31,603 bases of DNA from Saccoglossus kowalevskii (lineage: Eukaryota > Hemichordata > Enteropneusta > Harrimaniidae), in NCBI RefSeq assembly GCF_000003605.2, contig NW_003106290.1, positions 1 through 31,603 of the forward strand, written 5' to 3'. Position numbers and translations under genes: made by a program. Numbering within the stretch: position 1 is the first letter of the stretch; every line of letters starts with the position of its first letter. The notes beneath the pieces are model-generated. The model saw nothing but the letters and a program-made list of their open reading frames with translations, did no database searches and was not told the origin of the DNA. Positions 11,381 to 23,045 of this stretch are shown here, one piece after another.

Positions 11381-13640
11381 TACAGGTAAACGCTCACATC
11401 GTCACTAACAATAAGAGGTACAGTTAAACCCTCACATAGTCACTAACAATAAGAGGTACAGTTAAACCCTCGCATCGTCACTAACAATAAGAGGTACAGT
11501 TAAACCCTCACATCGTCACTAACAATAAGAGGTACAGTTAAACCCTCACATCGACACTAACAGTAAGATGTACAGTTAAACCCTCACATCGTCACTAACA
11601 ATAAGAGGTACAGTTAAACCCTCACATCGTCACTAACAGTAAGATGTACAGTTAAACCCTCACATCGTCACTAACAATAAGAGGTACAGTTAAACCCTCG
11701 CATCGTCACTAACAATAAGAGGTACAGTTCAACCCTCACATCGTCACTAACAGTAAGATGTACAGTTAAACCCTCACATCGTCACTAACAATAAGAGGTA
11801 CAGTTAAACCCTCGCATCGTCACTAACAATAAAAGGTACAGTTAAACCCTCACATCGTCACTAACAGTAAGATGTACAGTTAAACCCTCACATCGCCATT
11901 AACAATAAGAGGTACAGTTAAACCCTCGCATCGTCACTAACAATAAGAGATACAGTTAAACTCTCACATCGTCACTAACGATAAGAGGTACAGTTAAACC
12001 CTCACATCGTCACTAACGATAAGAGGTACAGTTAAACCCTCACACCGTCACTAACAATAAGAGGCACAGTTAAACCCTTGCATCGTCACTAACAATAAGA
12101 GGCACAGTTAAACCCTCGCATCGTCACCAACAATAAGAGGTACAGTTAAACCCTCACATTGTCAATAACAATAAGAGGTACAGTTAAACCCTCACACCGT
12201 CACTAACAATAAGAGGTACAGTTAAACCCTCGCATCGTCACTAACAATAAGAGGCACAGTTAAACCCTCGCATCGTCACCAACAATAAGAGGTACAGTTA
12301 AACCCTCACATCGTCACTAACAATAAGATGTACAGTTAAACCCTCTCATTGTCACTAACAATAAGAGGTACAGTTAAACCCTCACACCATCACTAACAAT
12401 AAGAGGTACAGTTAAATCCTCACATCGTCACAAACAATAAGAGGTAGAGTTAAACTCTCACATCGTCACTAACAATAAGTGGGACAGTTAAACGCTCACA
12501 TCGTCACTAACAATAAGAGGGACAGTTAAACCCTCACATCGTCACTAACAATAAGAGGTACAGTTAAACCCTTACATCATCACTAACGATAAGAGGTACA
12601 GTTAAACCCTCACACCGTCACTAACAATAAGAGGTACAGTTAAACCCACACACCGTCACTAACAATAAGAGGCACAGTTAAACCCTCACATCGTCATCAA
12701 CAATAAGAGGTACAGTTAAACCCTCACATCGTCACTAACGCTAAGAGGTATAGTTAAACCCTTACACCATCACTAACAATAAGAGGTACAGTTAAAACTC
12801 TCACATCGTCACTAACAATAAGAGGGACAGTTAAACGCTCACATCGTCACTAACAATAAAAGGCACAGTTAAACCGTCACATCATCACAAACAATAAGAG
12901 GTAGAGTTAAACTCTCACATCGTCACTAACAATAAGAGGGACAGTTAAACCGTCGCATCGTCACCAACAATAAGAGGTACAGTTAAACCCTCACATCATC
13001 ACTAACGATAAGATGTACAGTTAAACTCTCACATCGTCACTAACAATAAGAGGTACAGTTAAACCCTTACATCGTCACTAACAGTAAGATGTACAGGTAA
13101 ACCCTCACATCGTCACTAACAATAAGAGGTACAGTTAAACCCTCACATCATCACTAACGATAAGAGGTACAGTTAAACCCTCACATCGTCACTAACAATA
13201 AGAGGTACAGGTAAACGCTCACATCGTCACTAACAATAAGAGGTACAGTTAAACCCTCACATCGTCACTAACAATAAGAGGTACAGGTAAACGCTCACAT
13301 CGTCACTAACAATAAGAGGTACAGTTCAACCCTCACATCGTCACTAACAATAAGAGGTACAGGTAAACGCACACATCGTCACTAACAATAAGAGGTACAG
13401 TTAAACCCTCACATCGTCACTAACAATAAGAGGTACAGGTAAACGCTCACATCGTCACTAACAATAAGAGGTACAGTTAAACCCTCACATCGTCACTAAC
13501 AATAAGAGGTACAGTTAAACCCTCACATCGTCACTAACAATAAGAGATACAGTTAAACCCTCACATCGTCACTAACAATAAGAGATACATTTAAACCCTC
13601 ACATCGTCACTAACACTAAGAGGTACAGTTAAACCCTCCA
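9950..13640. repeat. Variant-rich stretch V4
   Basis: This covers most of the 52-unit tandem pair and the shared tail GAGATAC, GAGATAC-ATTTAAA (TACATTT at 13586), AACACTAAG. It ends abruptly at a 39-bp unit with CCCTCCACATCG (about 13638). Up to this point the sequence tracks 26262, and beyond it does not. Confidence 0.75.
11381..13357 (+). repeat. 52-unit block B of the tandem pair (1977 bp)
   Basis: Block B follows block A directly and repeats it unit for unit. One extra A in TTAAAACTCTC (about 12786) makes it 1977 bp. Private differences include CATCGACACTAAC (about 11553), CACACCATC (about 12383) and CATCAAC (about 12695). B and the distant block C share GGTATAG and CTTACACCATC where A has GGAATAG and CTTTCACCATC. 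B with the sequence after it matches C as far as 13637/26262. Confidence 0.9.
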
Positions 13641-13699
13641 CATCGTCACTAACAATAAGAGGTACAGTTAAACCCTCACATCGTCACTAACAATAAGAA

Positions 13700-14320
13700 G
13701 GTACAGTTAAACCCTCACATCTTCACTAACAATAAGAGGTACAGTTAAACCCTCACATCGTCTCTAACAGTAAGAGGTACAGTTAAACCCTCACATCTTC
13801 ACTAACAATAAGAGGTACAGTTAAACCCTTACATCGTCACTAACAATAAGAGGTACAGTTAAACCCTCACATCGTCACTAACAATAAGAGGTACAGTTAA
13901 ACCCTCGCATCGTCACTAACAATAAGAGGTACAGTTAAACCCTCACATCGTCACTAACAATAAGATGTACAGTTAAACCCTCACATCGTCACTAACAATA
14001 AGAGGTAGAGTTAAACCCTCACATCGTCACTAACAATAAGAGGTACAGTTAAACCCTCACATCGTCACTAACAATAAGAGATACAGTTAAACCCTCACAT
14101 CGTCACTAACAATAAGAGGTACAGTTAAAACCTCACATCGTCACTAACAATAAGAGGTACAGTTAAACCCTCACATCGTCACTAACAATAAGAGGTACAG
14201 TTAAACCCTCACATCGTCCCTAACAATAAGAGGTACAGTTAAACCCTCACATCGTCACTAACAATAAAAGGTACAGTTAAACCATCACATCGTCACTAAC
14301 AATAAGAGGTACAGTTAAAC
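13700..14320 (+). repeat. Duplication D8, left copy (partner 20122-20744)
   Basis: The offset is 6422 (169 units), rising to 6424 after two single-base insertions in the partner (CTAAACAATA at about 20606 and AATAAAGAGG at about 20651). Shared rare variants are CATCTTC, CGTCTCTAACAGTAAG (13759), CTTACATCG, GTAGAG, TTAAAACC and CGTCCCTAAC (14216). It follows a 39-bp unit with AAGAAGGTAC (about 13697). Confidence 0.87.
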
Positions 14321-14338
14321 CCTCACATCGTCACTAAC

Positions 14339-14642
14339 AGTAAGAAGTACAGTTAAACCCTCACATCGCCACTAACAATAAAATGTGCAGTTAAACCCTC
14401 ACATCTTCACTAACAATAAGAGGTACAGTTAAACCCTCGCATCGTCACTAACAATAAGAGGTACAGTTAAACCCTCACATCGTCACTAACAATAAGATGT
14501 ACAGTTAAACCCTCACATCGTCACTAACAATAAGAGGTACAGTTAAACCCTCACATCATCACTAACAATAAAAAGTACAGTTAAACCCTCACATCGTCAC
14601 TAACAATAAGAGGTAGAGTTAAACCCTCACATCGTCACTAAC
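14339..14642 (+). repeat. 8-unit module M3, copy 1
   Basis: The order is CAGTAAGAAGTAC, CATCGCCAC with AAAATGTGC, CATCTTC, CGCATCG, consensus, GATGTAC, AAAAAGTAC, GTAGAG. The rare pair CGCCACTAAC and AAAATGTGC is found only at 14367, 15659, 18319 and 19421. Around copies 1 and 4 the match extends over about 1 kb (about 14060-15150 against 19110-20050, offset 5054), with one and then three whole units missing from the second locus. Confidence 0.88.
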
Positions 14643-15630
14643 AATAAGAGGTACAGTTAAACCCTCACATCATCACTAACAATAAAAAGTACAGTTAAAC
14701 CCTCACATCGTCACTGACAATAAGAGGTACAGGTAAACCCTCGCATCGTCACTAACAATAAGAGGTACAGTTAAACCCTCACATCGTCACTAACAATAAG
14801 AGGTACAGTTAAACCCTCACATCGTCACTAACAATAAGAGGTACAGTTAAACCCTCACATCGTCACTAACAATAAGAGGTACAGTTAAACCCTCACATCG
14901 TCACTAACAATAAGAGGTACAGTTAAACCCTCACATCGTCACTAACAATAAAAGGTACAGTTAAACCATCACATCGTCACTAACAATAAGAGGTACAGTT
15001 AAACCCTCGCATCGTCACTAACAATAAGAGGTACAGTTAAACCCTCACATCGTCACTAACAATAAGAGGTACAGTTAAACCCTCACATCGTCACTAACAA
15101 TAAGAGGTACAGTTAAACCCTCACATCGTCACTAACAGTAAGAGGTACAGTTAAACCCTCACATCGTCACTAACAATAAGAGGTACAGTTAAACCCTCAC
15201 ATCGTCACTAACAGTAAGAGGTACAGTTAAACCCTCACATCTTCACTAACAATAAGAGGTACAGTTAAACCCTCGCATCGTCACTAACAATAAGAGGTAC
15301 AGTTAAACCCTTACATCGTCACTAACAATAAAAGGTACAGTTAAACCCTCACATCTTCACTAACAATAAGAAATACAGTTAAACCCTCACATCGTCACTA
15401 ACAATAAGAGGTGCAGTTAAACCCTCACATCTTCACTAACAATAAGAGCTACAATTAAACTCTCACATCGTCACTAACAATAAGAGGTACAGTTAAACCC
15501 TGGCATCGTCACTAACAATAAGAGGTACAGTTAAACCCTCACATCGTCACTAACAATAAGAGGTACAGTTAAACCCTCACATCGTCACTAACAATAAGAG
15601 GTACAGTTAAACCCTCACATCGTCACTAAC

Positions 15631-15934
15631 AGTAAGAGGTACAGTTAAACCCTCACATCGCCACTAACAATAAAATGTGCAGTTAAACCCTCACATCTTC
15701 ACTAACAATAAGAGGTACAGTTAAACCCTGGCATCGTCACTAACAATAAGAGGTACAGTTAAACCCTCACATCGTCACTAACAATAAGATGTACAGTTAA
15801 ACCCTCACATCGTCACTAACAATAAGAGGTACAGTTAAACCCTCACATCATCACTAACAATAAAAAGTACAGTTAAACCCTCACATCGTCACTAACAATA
15901 AGAGGTAGAGTTAAACCCTCACATCGTCACTAAC
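15631..15934 (+). repeat. 8-unit module M3, copy 2
   Basis: Offset 1292 (34 units) from copy 1. The CGCATCG unit is CTGGCATCG here (about 15729), and the first unit reads CAGTAAGAGG instead of CAGTAAGAAG. CATCATC before AAAAAGTAC is shared with copy 1. Confidence 0.85.
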
Positions 15935-16134
15935 AATAAGAGGTACAGTTAAACCCTCACATCGTCACTAACAATAAGAAGTACAGTTAAACCCTCGCAT
16001 CGTCACTAACAATAAGAGGTACAGTTAAACCCTCACATCGTCACTAACAATAAGAGGTACAGTTAAACCCTCGCATCGTCACTAACAATAAGAGGTACAG
16101 TTAAACCCTCACATCGTCACTAACAATAAGAGGT

Positions 16135-17347
16135 ACAGTTAAACCCTCACGTCTTCACTAACAATAAGAGGTACAGTTAAACCCTCACATCGTCACTAAC
16201 AATAAGAAGTACAGTTGAACCCTCGCATCGTCACTAACAATAAGAGGTACAGTTAAACCCTCACATCGTCACTAACAATAAGAGGTAGAGTTAAACCCTC
16301 ACATCGTCACTAACAATAAGAGGTACAGTTAAACCCTCACATCGTCACTAACAATAAGAAGTACAGTTAAACCCTCGCATCGTCACTAACAATAAGAGGT
16401 ACAGTTAAACCCTCACATCGTCACTAACAATAAGAGGTACAGTTAAACCCTCACGTCTTCACTAACAATAAGAGGTACAGTTAAACCCTCACATCGTCAC
16501 TAACAATAGGAGATACAGTTAAACCCTCACATCGTCACTAACAATAAGAGGTACAGTTAAACCCTCACATCGTCACTAACAATAAAAGGTACAGGTAAAC
16601 GCTCACATCGTCACTAACAATAAGAGGTACAGTTAAACCCTCACATCGTCACTAACAATAAGAGGTAGAGTTAAACCCTCACATCGTCACCAACAATAAG
16701 AGGTACAGTTAAACCCTCACATCGTCACTAACAATAAGAGGAACAGTTAAACCCTCACATCTTCACTAACAATAAGAGGTACAGTTAAACCCTCACATCG
16801 TCACTAACAATAAGATGTACAGTTAAACCCTCACATCGTCACTAACAATAAGAGGTACAGTTAAACCCTCACGTCTTCACTAACAATAAGAGGTACAGTT
16901 AAACCCTCACATCGTCACTAACAATAGGAGATACAGTTAAACCCTCACATCGTCACTAACAATAAGAGGTACAGTTAAACCCTCACATCGTCACTAACAA
17001 TAAAAGGTACAGGTAAACGCTCACATCGTCACTAACAATAAGAGGTACAGTTAAACCCTCACATCGTCACTAACAATAAGAGGTAGAGTTAAACCCTCAC
17101 ATCGTCACCAACAATAAGAGGTACAGTTAAACCCTCACATCGTCACTAACAATAAGAGGAACAGTTAAACCCTCACATCTTCACTAACAATAAGAGGTAC
17201 AGTTAAACCCTCACATCGTCACTAACAATAAGATGTACAGTTAAACCCTCACATCGTCACTAACAATAAGAGGTACAGTTAAACTTTCACATCGTCACTA
17301 ACAGTAAGATGTACAGTTAAACCCTCACATCGTCACTAACAATAAGA
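16135..17347 (+). repeat. Duplication D7, second locus, with an extra 11-unit tandem copy
   Basis: CACGTCTTC stands at 16148, 16452 and 16870. The first interval is 304 bp (8 units), as in the other two loci. The second is 418 bp (11 units) and encloses AATAGGAGATAC, AAAAGGTACAGGTAAACG, GTAGAG, CACCAAC, GAGGAACAG, CATCTTC and GATGTAC. That 418-bp string is then repeated to about 17265 without visible mismatch. AAACTTTCAC follows at 17281, as it does at 7929 in the unexpanded locus. Confidence 0.9.
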
Positions 17348-18290
17348 GGTACAGTTAAACCCTCACACCGTCACTAACAATAAGAGGTACAGTTAAACCC
17401 TCGCATCGTCACTAACAATAAGAGGTACAGTTAAACCCTCACATCGTCACTAACAATAAGAGGTACAGTTAAACCCTCACATCGTCACTAACAATAAGAG
17501 GTACAGTTAAACCCTCACATCGTCACTAACAATAAGAGGTACAGTTAAACCCTCACATCGTCACTAACAATAAGAGGTACAGTTAAACCCTCACATCGTC
17601 ACTAACAATAAAAGGTACAGTTAAACCATCACATCGTCACTAACAATAAGCGGTACAGTTAAACCCTCGCATCGTCACTAACAATAAGAGGTACAGTTAA
17701 ACCCTCACATCGTCACTAACAATAAGAGGTACAGTTAAACCCTCACATCGTCACTAACAATAAGAGGTACAGTTAAACCCTCACATCGTGACTAACAGTA
17801 AGAGGTACAGTTAAACCCTCACATCGTCACTAACAATAAAATGTGCAGTTAAACCCTCACATCGTCACTAACAATAAGAGGTCCGGTTAAACCCTCACAT
17901 CGTCACTAACAATAAGAGGTACAGTTAAACCCTCGCATCGTCACTAACAATAAGAGGTAGAGTTAAACCCTCACATCGTCACTAACAATAAAAGGTACAG
18001 TTAAACCCTCACATCTTCACTAACAATAAGAGGTACAGTTAAACCCTCACATCTTCACTAACAATAAGAGGTGCAGTTAAACCCTCACATCTTCACTAAC
18101 AATAAGAGGTACAGTTAAACCCTCACATCGTCACTAACAATAAGAGGTACAGTTAAACCCTCGCATCGTCACTAACAATAAGAGGTACAGTTAAACCCTC
18201 ACATCGTCACTAACAATAAGAGGTACAGTTAAACCCTCACATCATCACTAACAATAAGAGGTACAGTTAAACCCTCACATCGTCACTAAC

Positions 18291-18594
18291 AGTAAGAAGT
18301 ACAGTTAAATCCTCACATCGCCACTAACAATAAAATGTGCAGTTAAACCCTCACATCTTCACTAACAATAAGAGGTACAGTTGAACCCTCGCATCGTCAC
18401 TAACAATAAGAGGTACAGTTAAACCCTCACATCGTCACTAACAATAAGATGTACAGTTAAACCCTCACATCGTCACTAACAATAAGAGGTACAGTTAAAC
18501 CCTCACATCGTCACTAACAATAAAAAGTACAGTTAAACCCTCACATCGTCACTAACAATAAGAGGTAGAGTTAAACCCTCACATCGTCACTAAC
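18291..18594 (+). repeat. 8-unit module M3, copy 3
   Basis: Offset 3952 (104 units) from copy 1. Private changes are AAATCCTCAC in the first unit (about 18307) and TTGAACCCTCGC (about 18382). It is followed by a second GTAGAG unit. Confidence 0.85.
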
Positions 18595-19392
18595 AATAAG
18601 AGGTAGAGTTAAACCCTCACATCGTCACTAACAATAAGAGGTACAGTTAAACCCTCGCATCGTCACTAACAATAAGAGGTACAGTTAAACCCTCACATCG
18701 TCACTAACAATAAGGGGTACAGTTAAACCCTCGCATCGTCACTAACAATAAGAGGTACAGTTAAACCCTCGCATCGTCACTAACAATAAGAGGTACAGTT
18801 AAACCCTTACATCGTCACTAACAATAAGAGGTACAGTTAAACCCTCACATCGTCACTAACAATAAGAGGTACAGTTAAACCCTCGCATCGTCACTAACAA
18901 TAAGAGGTACAGTTAAACCCTCACATCGTCACTAACAATAAGATGTACAGTTAAACCCTCACATCGTCACTAACAATAAGAGGTAGAGTTAAACCCTCAC
19001 ATCGTCACTAACAATAAGAGGTACAGGTAAACGCTCACATCGTCACTAACAATAAGAGGTACAGTTAAACCCTCACATCTTCACTAACAATAAGAGGTAC
19101 AGTTAAACCCTCACATCGTCACTAACAATAAGAGATACAGTTAAACCCTCACATCGTCACTAACAATAAGAGGTACAGTTAAAACCTCACATCGTCACTA
19201 ACAATAAGAGCTACAGTTAAACCCTCACATCGTCACTAACAATAAGAGGTACAGTTAAACCCTCACATCGTCACTAACAATAAGAGGTACAGTTAAACCC
19301 TCACATCGTCACTAACAATAAAAGGTACAGTTAAACCATCACATCGTCACTAACAATAAGAGGTACAGTTAAACCCTCACATCGTCACTAAC

Positions 19393-19696
19393 AGTAAGAA
19401 GTACAGTTAAACCCTCACATCGCCACTAACAATAAAATGTGCAGTTAAACCCTCACATCTTCACTAACAATAAGAGGTACAGTTAAACCCTCGCATCGTC
19501 ACTAACAATAAGAGGTACAGTTAAACCCTCACATCGTCACTAACAATAAGATGTACAGTTAAACCCTCACATCGTCACTAACAATAAGAGGTACAGTTAA
19601 ACCCTCACATCGTCACTAACAATAAAAAGTACAGTTAAACCCTCACATCGTCACTAACAATAAGAGGTAGAGTTAAACCCTCACATCGTCACTAAC
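19393..19696 (+). repeat. 8-unit module M3, copy 4
   Basis: Offset 5054 (133 units) from copy 1. It has CATCGTC where copies 1 and 2 have CATCATC before AAAAAGTAC. CACTGACAATAAG at 19727 corresponds to 14711 but one unit closer to the module, so a single whole unit separates the two loci. Confidence 0.87.
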
Positions 19697-20121
19697 AATA
19701 AGAGGTACAGTTAAACCCTCACATCGTCACTGACAATAAGAGGTACAGTTAAACCCTCGCATCGTCACTAACAATAAGAGGTACAGTTAAACCCTCACAT
19801 CGTCACTAACAATAAGAGGTACAGTTAAACCCTCACATCGTCACTAACAATAAAAGGTACAGTTAAACCATCACATCGTCACTAACAATAAGAGGTACAG
19901 TTAAACCCTCGCATCGTCACTAACAATAAGAGGTACAGTTAAACCCTCACATCGTCACTAACAATAAGAGGTACAGTTAAACCCTCACATCGTCACTAAC
20001 AATAAGAGGTACAGTTAAACCCTCACATCGTCACTAACAGTAAGAGGTACAGTTAAACCCTCACATCGTCACTAACAATAAAAAGTACAGTTAAACCCTC
20101 ACATCGTCACTAACAATAAGA

Positions 20122-20744
20122 GGTACAGTTAAACCCTCACATCTTCACTAACAATAAGAGGTACAGTTAAACCCTCACATCGTCTCTAACAGTAAGAGGT
20201 ACAGTTAAACCCTCACATCTTCACTAACAATAAGAGGTACAGTTAAACCCTTACATCGTCACTAACAATAAGAGGTACAGTTAAACCCTCACATCGTCAC
20301 TAACAATAAGAGGTACAGTTAAACCCTCGCATCGTCACTAACAATAAGAGGTACAGTTAAACCCTCACATCGTCACTAACAATAAGATGTACAGTTAAAC
20401 CCTCACATCGTCACTAACAATAAGAGGTAGAGTTAAACCCTCACATCGTCACTAACAATAAGAGGTACAGTTAAACCCTCACATCGTCACTAACAATAAG
20501 AGATACAGTTAAACCCTCACATCGTCACTAACAATAAGAGGTACAGTTAAAACCTCACATCGTCACTAACAATAAGAGGTACAGTTAAACCCTCACATCG
20601 TCACTAAACAATAAGAGGTACAGTTAAACCCTCACATCGTCCCTAACAATAAAGAGGTACAGTTAAACCCTCACATCGTCACTAACAATAAAAGGTACAG
20701 TTAAACCATCACATCGTCACTAACAATAAGAGGTACAGTTAAAC
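20122..20744 (+). repeat. Duplication D8, right copy (partner 13700-14320)
   Basis: It carries the same rare CGTCTCTAACAGTAAG (about 20181), CTTACATCG and CGTCCCTAAC (about 20639) as the partner, plus two private +1 indels. Homology stops at about 20744, where CCCTCAC in the partner is CGCTCAC here. From 20773 the sequence is identical to 5033 onward, so two donor blocks meet within about one unit. Confidence 0.87.
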
Positions 20745-20772
20745 GCTCACATCGTCACTAACAATAAGAGGT

Positions 20773-21659
20773 ACAGTTAAACCCTCACATCGTCACTAAC
20801 AATAAGAGGTACAGGTAAACGCTCACATCGTCACTAACAATAAGAGGTACAGTTAAACCCTCACATCGTCACTAACAATAAGAGGTACAGTTAAACCCTC
20901 ACATCGTCACTAACAATAAGAGATACAGTTAAACCCTCACATCGTCACTAACAATAAGAGATACATTTAAACCCTCACATCGTCACTAACACTAAGAGGT
21001 ACAGTTAAACCCTCACACCGTCACTAACAATAAGAGGTACAGTTAAACCCTCACATCCTCACTAACAATAAGAGGTACAGTTAAACCCTCACATCGTCAC
21101 TAACAATAAGAGGTACAGTTAAACCCTCACATCGTCACTAACAATAAGAGATTCAGTTAAACCCTCACATCGTCACTAACAATAAGAGGTACAGTTAAAC
21201 CCTCGCATCGTCACTAACAATAAGAGGTACAGTTAAACCCTCACATCGTCACTAACGATAAGAGGTACAGTTAAACCCTAACACCGTCACTAACAATAAG
21301 ATGTACAGTTAAACCCTCACATCGTCACTAACAATAAGAAGTAGAGTTAAACTGTCACATCGTCACTAACCATAAGAGGGACAGGTAAACGCTCACATCG
21401 TCACTAACAATAAGAGGGACAGTTAAACCCTCTCATCGTCACTAACAATAAGAGGTACAGTTAAACCCTCACACAGTCACTAACAATAAGAGGTACAGTT
21501 AAATCCTCACATCGTCACAAACAATAAGAGGTAGAGTTAAACTCTCACATCGTCACTAACAATAAGAGGGACAGTTAAACGCTCACATCGTCACTAACAA
21601 TAAGAGGGACAGTTAAACCCTCACATCGTCACTAACAATAAGAGGTACAGTTAAACCCT
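20773..21659 (+). repeat. Long duplication D2, right copy (partner 5033-5919)
   Basis: It appears identical to the partner over 887 bp. From about 21260 this locus can also be aligned to 27195 onward at offset 5935, which differs at AACTGTCAC (AACTCTCAC there). So V5 is a patchwork of segments shared with at least two other loci. Confidence 0.92.
21295..21522 (+). repeat. 6-unit module M1, copy 4
   Basis: M1 order with CCATAAGAGGG at 21370 and the AACTGTCAC change shared only with copy 2 at 5555. Confidence 0.9.
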
Positions 21660-22109
21660 TACATCGTCACTAACGATAAGAGGTACAGTTAAACACTCAC
21701 ACCGTCACTAACAATAAGAGGTACAGTTAAACCCACACACCGTCACTAACAATAAGAGGCACAGTTAAACCCTCACATCGTCACCAACAATAAGAGGTAC
21801 AGTTAAACCCTCACATCGTCACTAACGCTAAGAGGTACAGTTAAACCCTTACACCGTCACTAACAATAAGAGGTACAGTTAAACTCTCACATCGTCACTA
21901 ACAATAAGAGGGACAGTTAAACGCTCACATCGTCACTAACAATAAAAGGCACAGTTAAACCGTCACATCATCACAAACAATAAGAGGTAGAGTTAAACTC
22001 TCACATCATCACTAACAATAAGAGGGACAGTTAAACGCTCACATCGTCACTAACAATAAGAGGGACAGTTAAACTCTCACATCGTCACTAACAATAAGAG
22101 GTACAGTTA

Positions 22110-22121
22110 CCCCCCCCCCCC
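22110..22121 (+). other. Twelve-base C run inside one unit
   Basis: GTTAAACCCTCACATC has become GTTA, twelve C, ACATC, making the unit 43 bp. It is the longest homopolymer in the window. The related unit at 29111 has six C at 29116-29121, followed by AACAAAAAAGG at 29133 (AACAAAAAATGG at 22133). The two loci are relatives at an offset of 7000. Loss of the interrupting T followed by replication slippage is the simple explanation. A sequencing or consensus error at a C homopolymer is also possible. Confidence 0.85.
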
Positions 22122-22199
22122 ACATCGTCACTAACAAAAAATGGTACAGTTAAACCCACACATCGTCACTAACAATAAAAAGTACAGTTAAACCCTCAC

Positions 22200-23045
22200 A
22201 TCGTCACTAACAATAAGAGGTACAGTTAAACCCTCACATCGTCACTAACAAAAAGAGGTACAGTTAAACCCTAACATCGTCACTAACAATAAGAGATACA
22301 GTTAAACCCTCACATCGTCACTAACAATAAGAGGTACAGTTAAACCCTCACATCGTCACTAACAATAAGAGGTACAGTTAAACCCTCACATCGTCACTAA
22401 CAGTAAGATGTACATTTAAACCCTCACATCGTCACTAACAATAAGAGGTACAGTTAAAACCTCACATCGTCACTACCAGTAAGATGTACAGTTAAACCCT
22501 CGCATCGTCATTAATAATAAGAGGTACAGTTAAACCCTCACATCGTCACTAACAATAAGAGGTACAGTTAAACCCTCACATCGTCACTAACAATAAGAGG
22601 TACAGTTAAACCCTCGCATCGTCACTAACAATAAGAGGTACAGTTAAACCCTCACGTCGTCACTAACAATAAGAGGTACAGTTAAACCCTCGCATCGTCA
22701 CTAACCATAAGAGGCACAGTTAAACCCTCACATCGTCACTAACAATAAGAGGTACAGTTAAACCCTCACATCGTCACTAACAGTAAGAGGTACAGTTAAA
22801 CCCTCACAACGTCACTAACAATAAGAGGTACAGTTAAACCCTCACATCGTCACAAACAATAAGAGGTACAGTTAAACCCTCACATCGTCACTAACGATAA
22901 GAGGTACAGTTAAACCCTCACATCTTCACTAACAATAAGAGGTACAGTTAAACTCTCACATCGTCACTAACAATAAGAGAAACAGTTAAACCCTCACATC
23001 GTCACTAACAATAAGAGGTACAGTTAAACCCTCACATCGTCACTA
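22200..23045 (+). repeat. Duplication D6, second copy
   Basis: It matches 29579-30432 at offset 7379, rising to 7384 past the 5-bp insertion there. It extends further right than the first copy, through CATCTTC, CTCTCAC and GAGAAACAG (22977 and 30361). It has private TACATTTAAA (22411), CACGTCG (about 22653) and CACAACG (about 22806). Confidence 0.87.

Larger units (their letters stand above)
13641..20740. repeat. Consensus-rich stretch H4, the longest (7.1 kb)
   Basis: About 187 units, mostly consensus with isolated changes: CATCTTCAC, AAAAGGTAC, AAAAAGTAC, GTAGAG, GATGTAC, CGCATCG. GGGAC, GGCAC and CCCACAC units were not seen. It contains four M3 modules whose spacings are exact multiples of 38 (34, 70 and 29 units), the expanded D7 locus, and the D8 duplications. 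This is the most homogeneous part of the window. Confidence 0.75.
20741..22140. repeat. Variant-rich stretch V5
   Basis: V5 is composed of the D2 right copy followed by units matching 27.2-28.0 kb at offset 5935. The rare AAACACTCACACCG at 21691 and 27626 supports this. It ends with a 12-base C run and an AACAAAAAATGG unit, beyond which consensus-like units resume. Confidence 0.75.
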
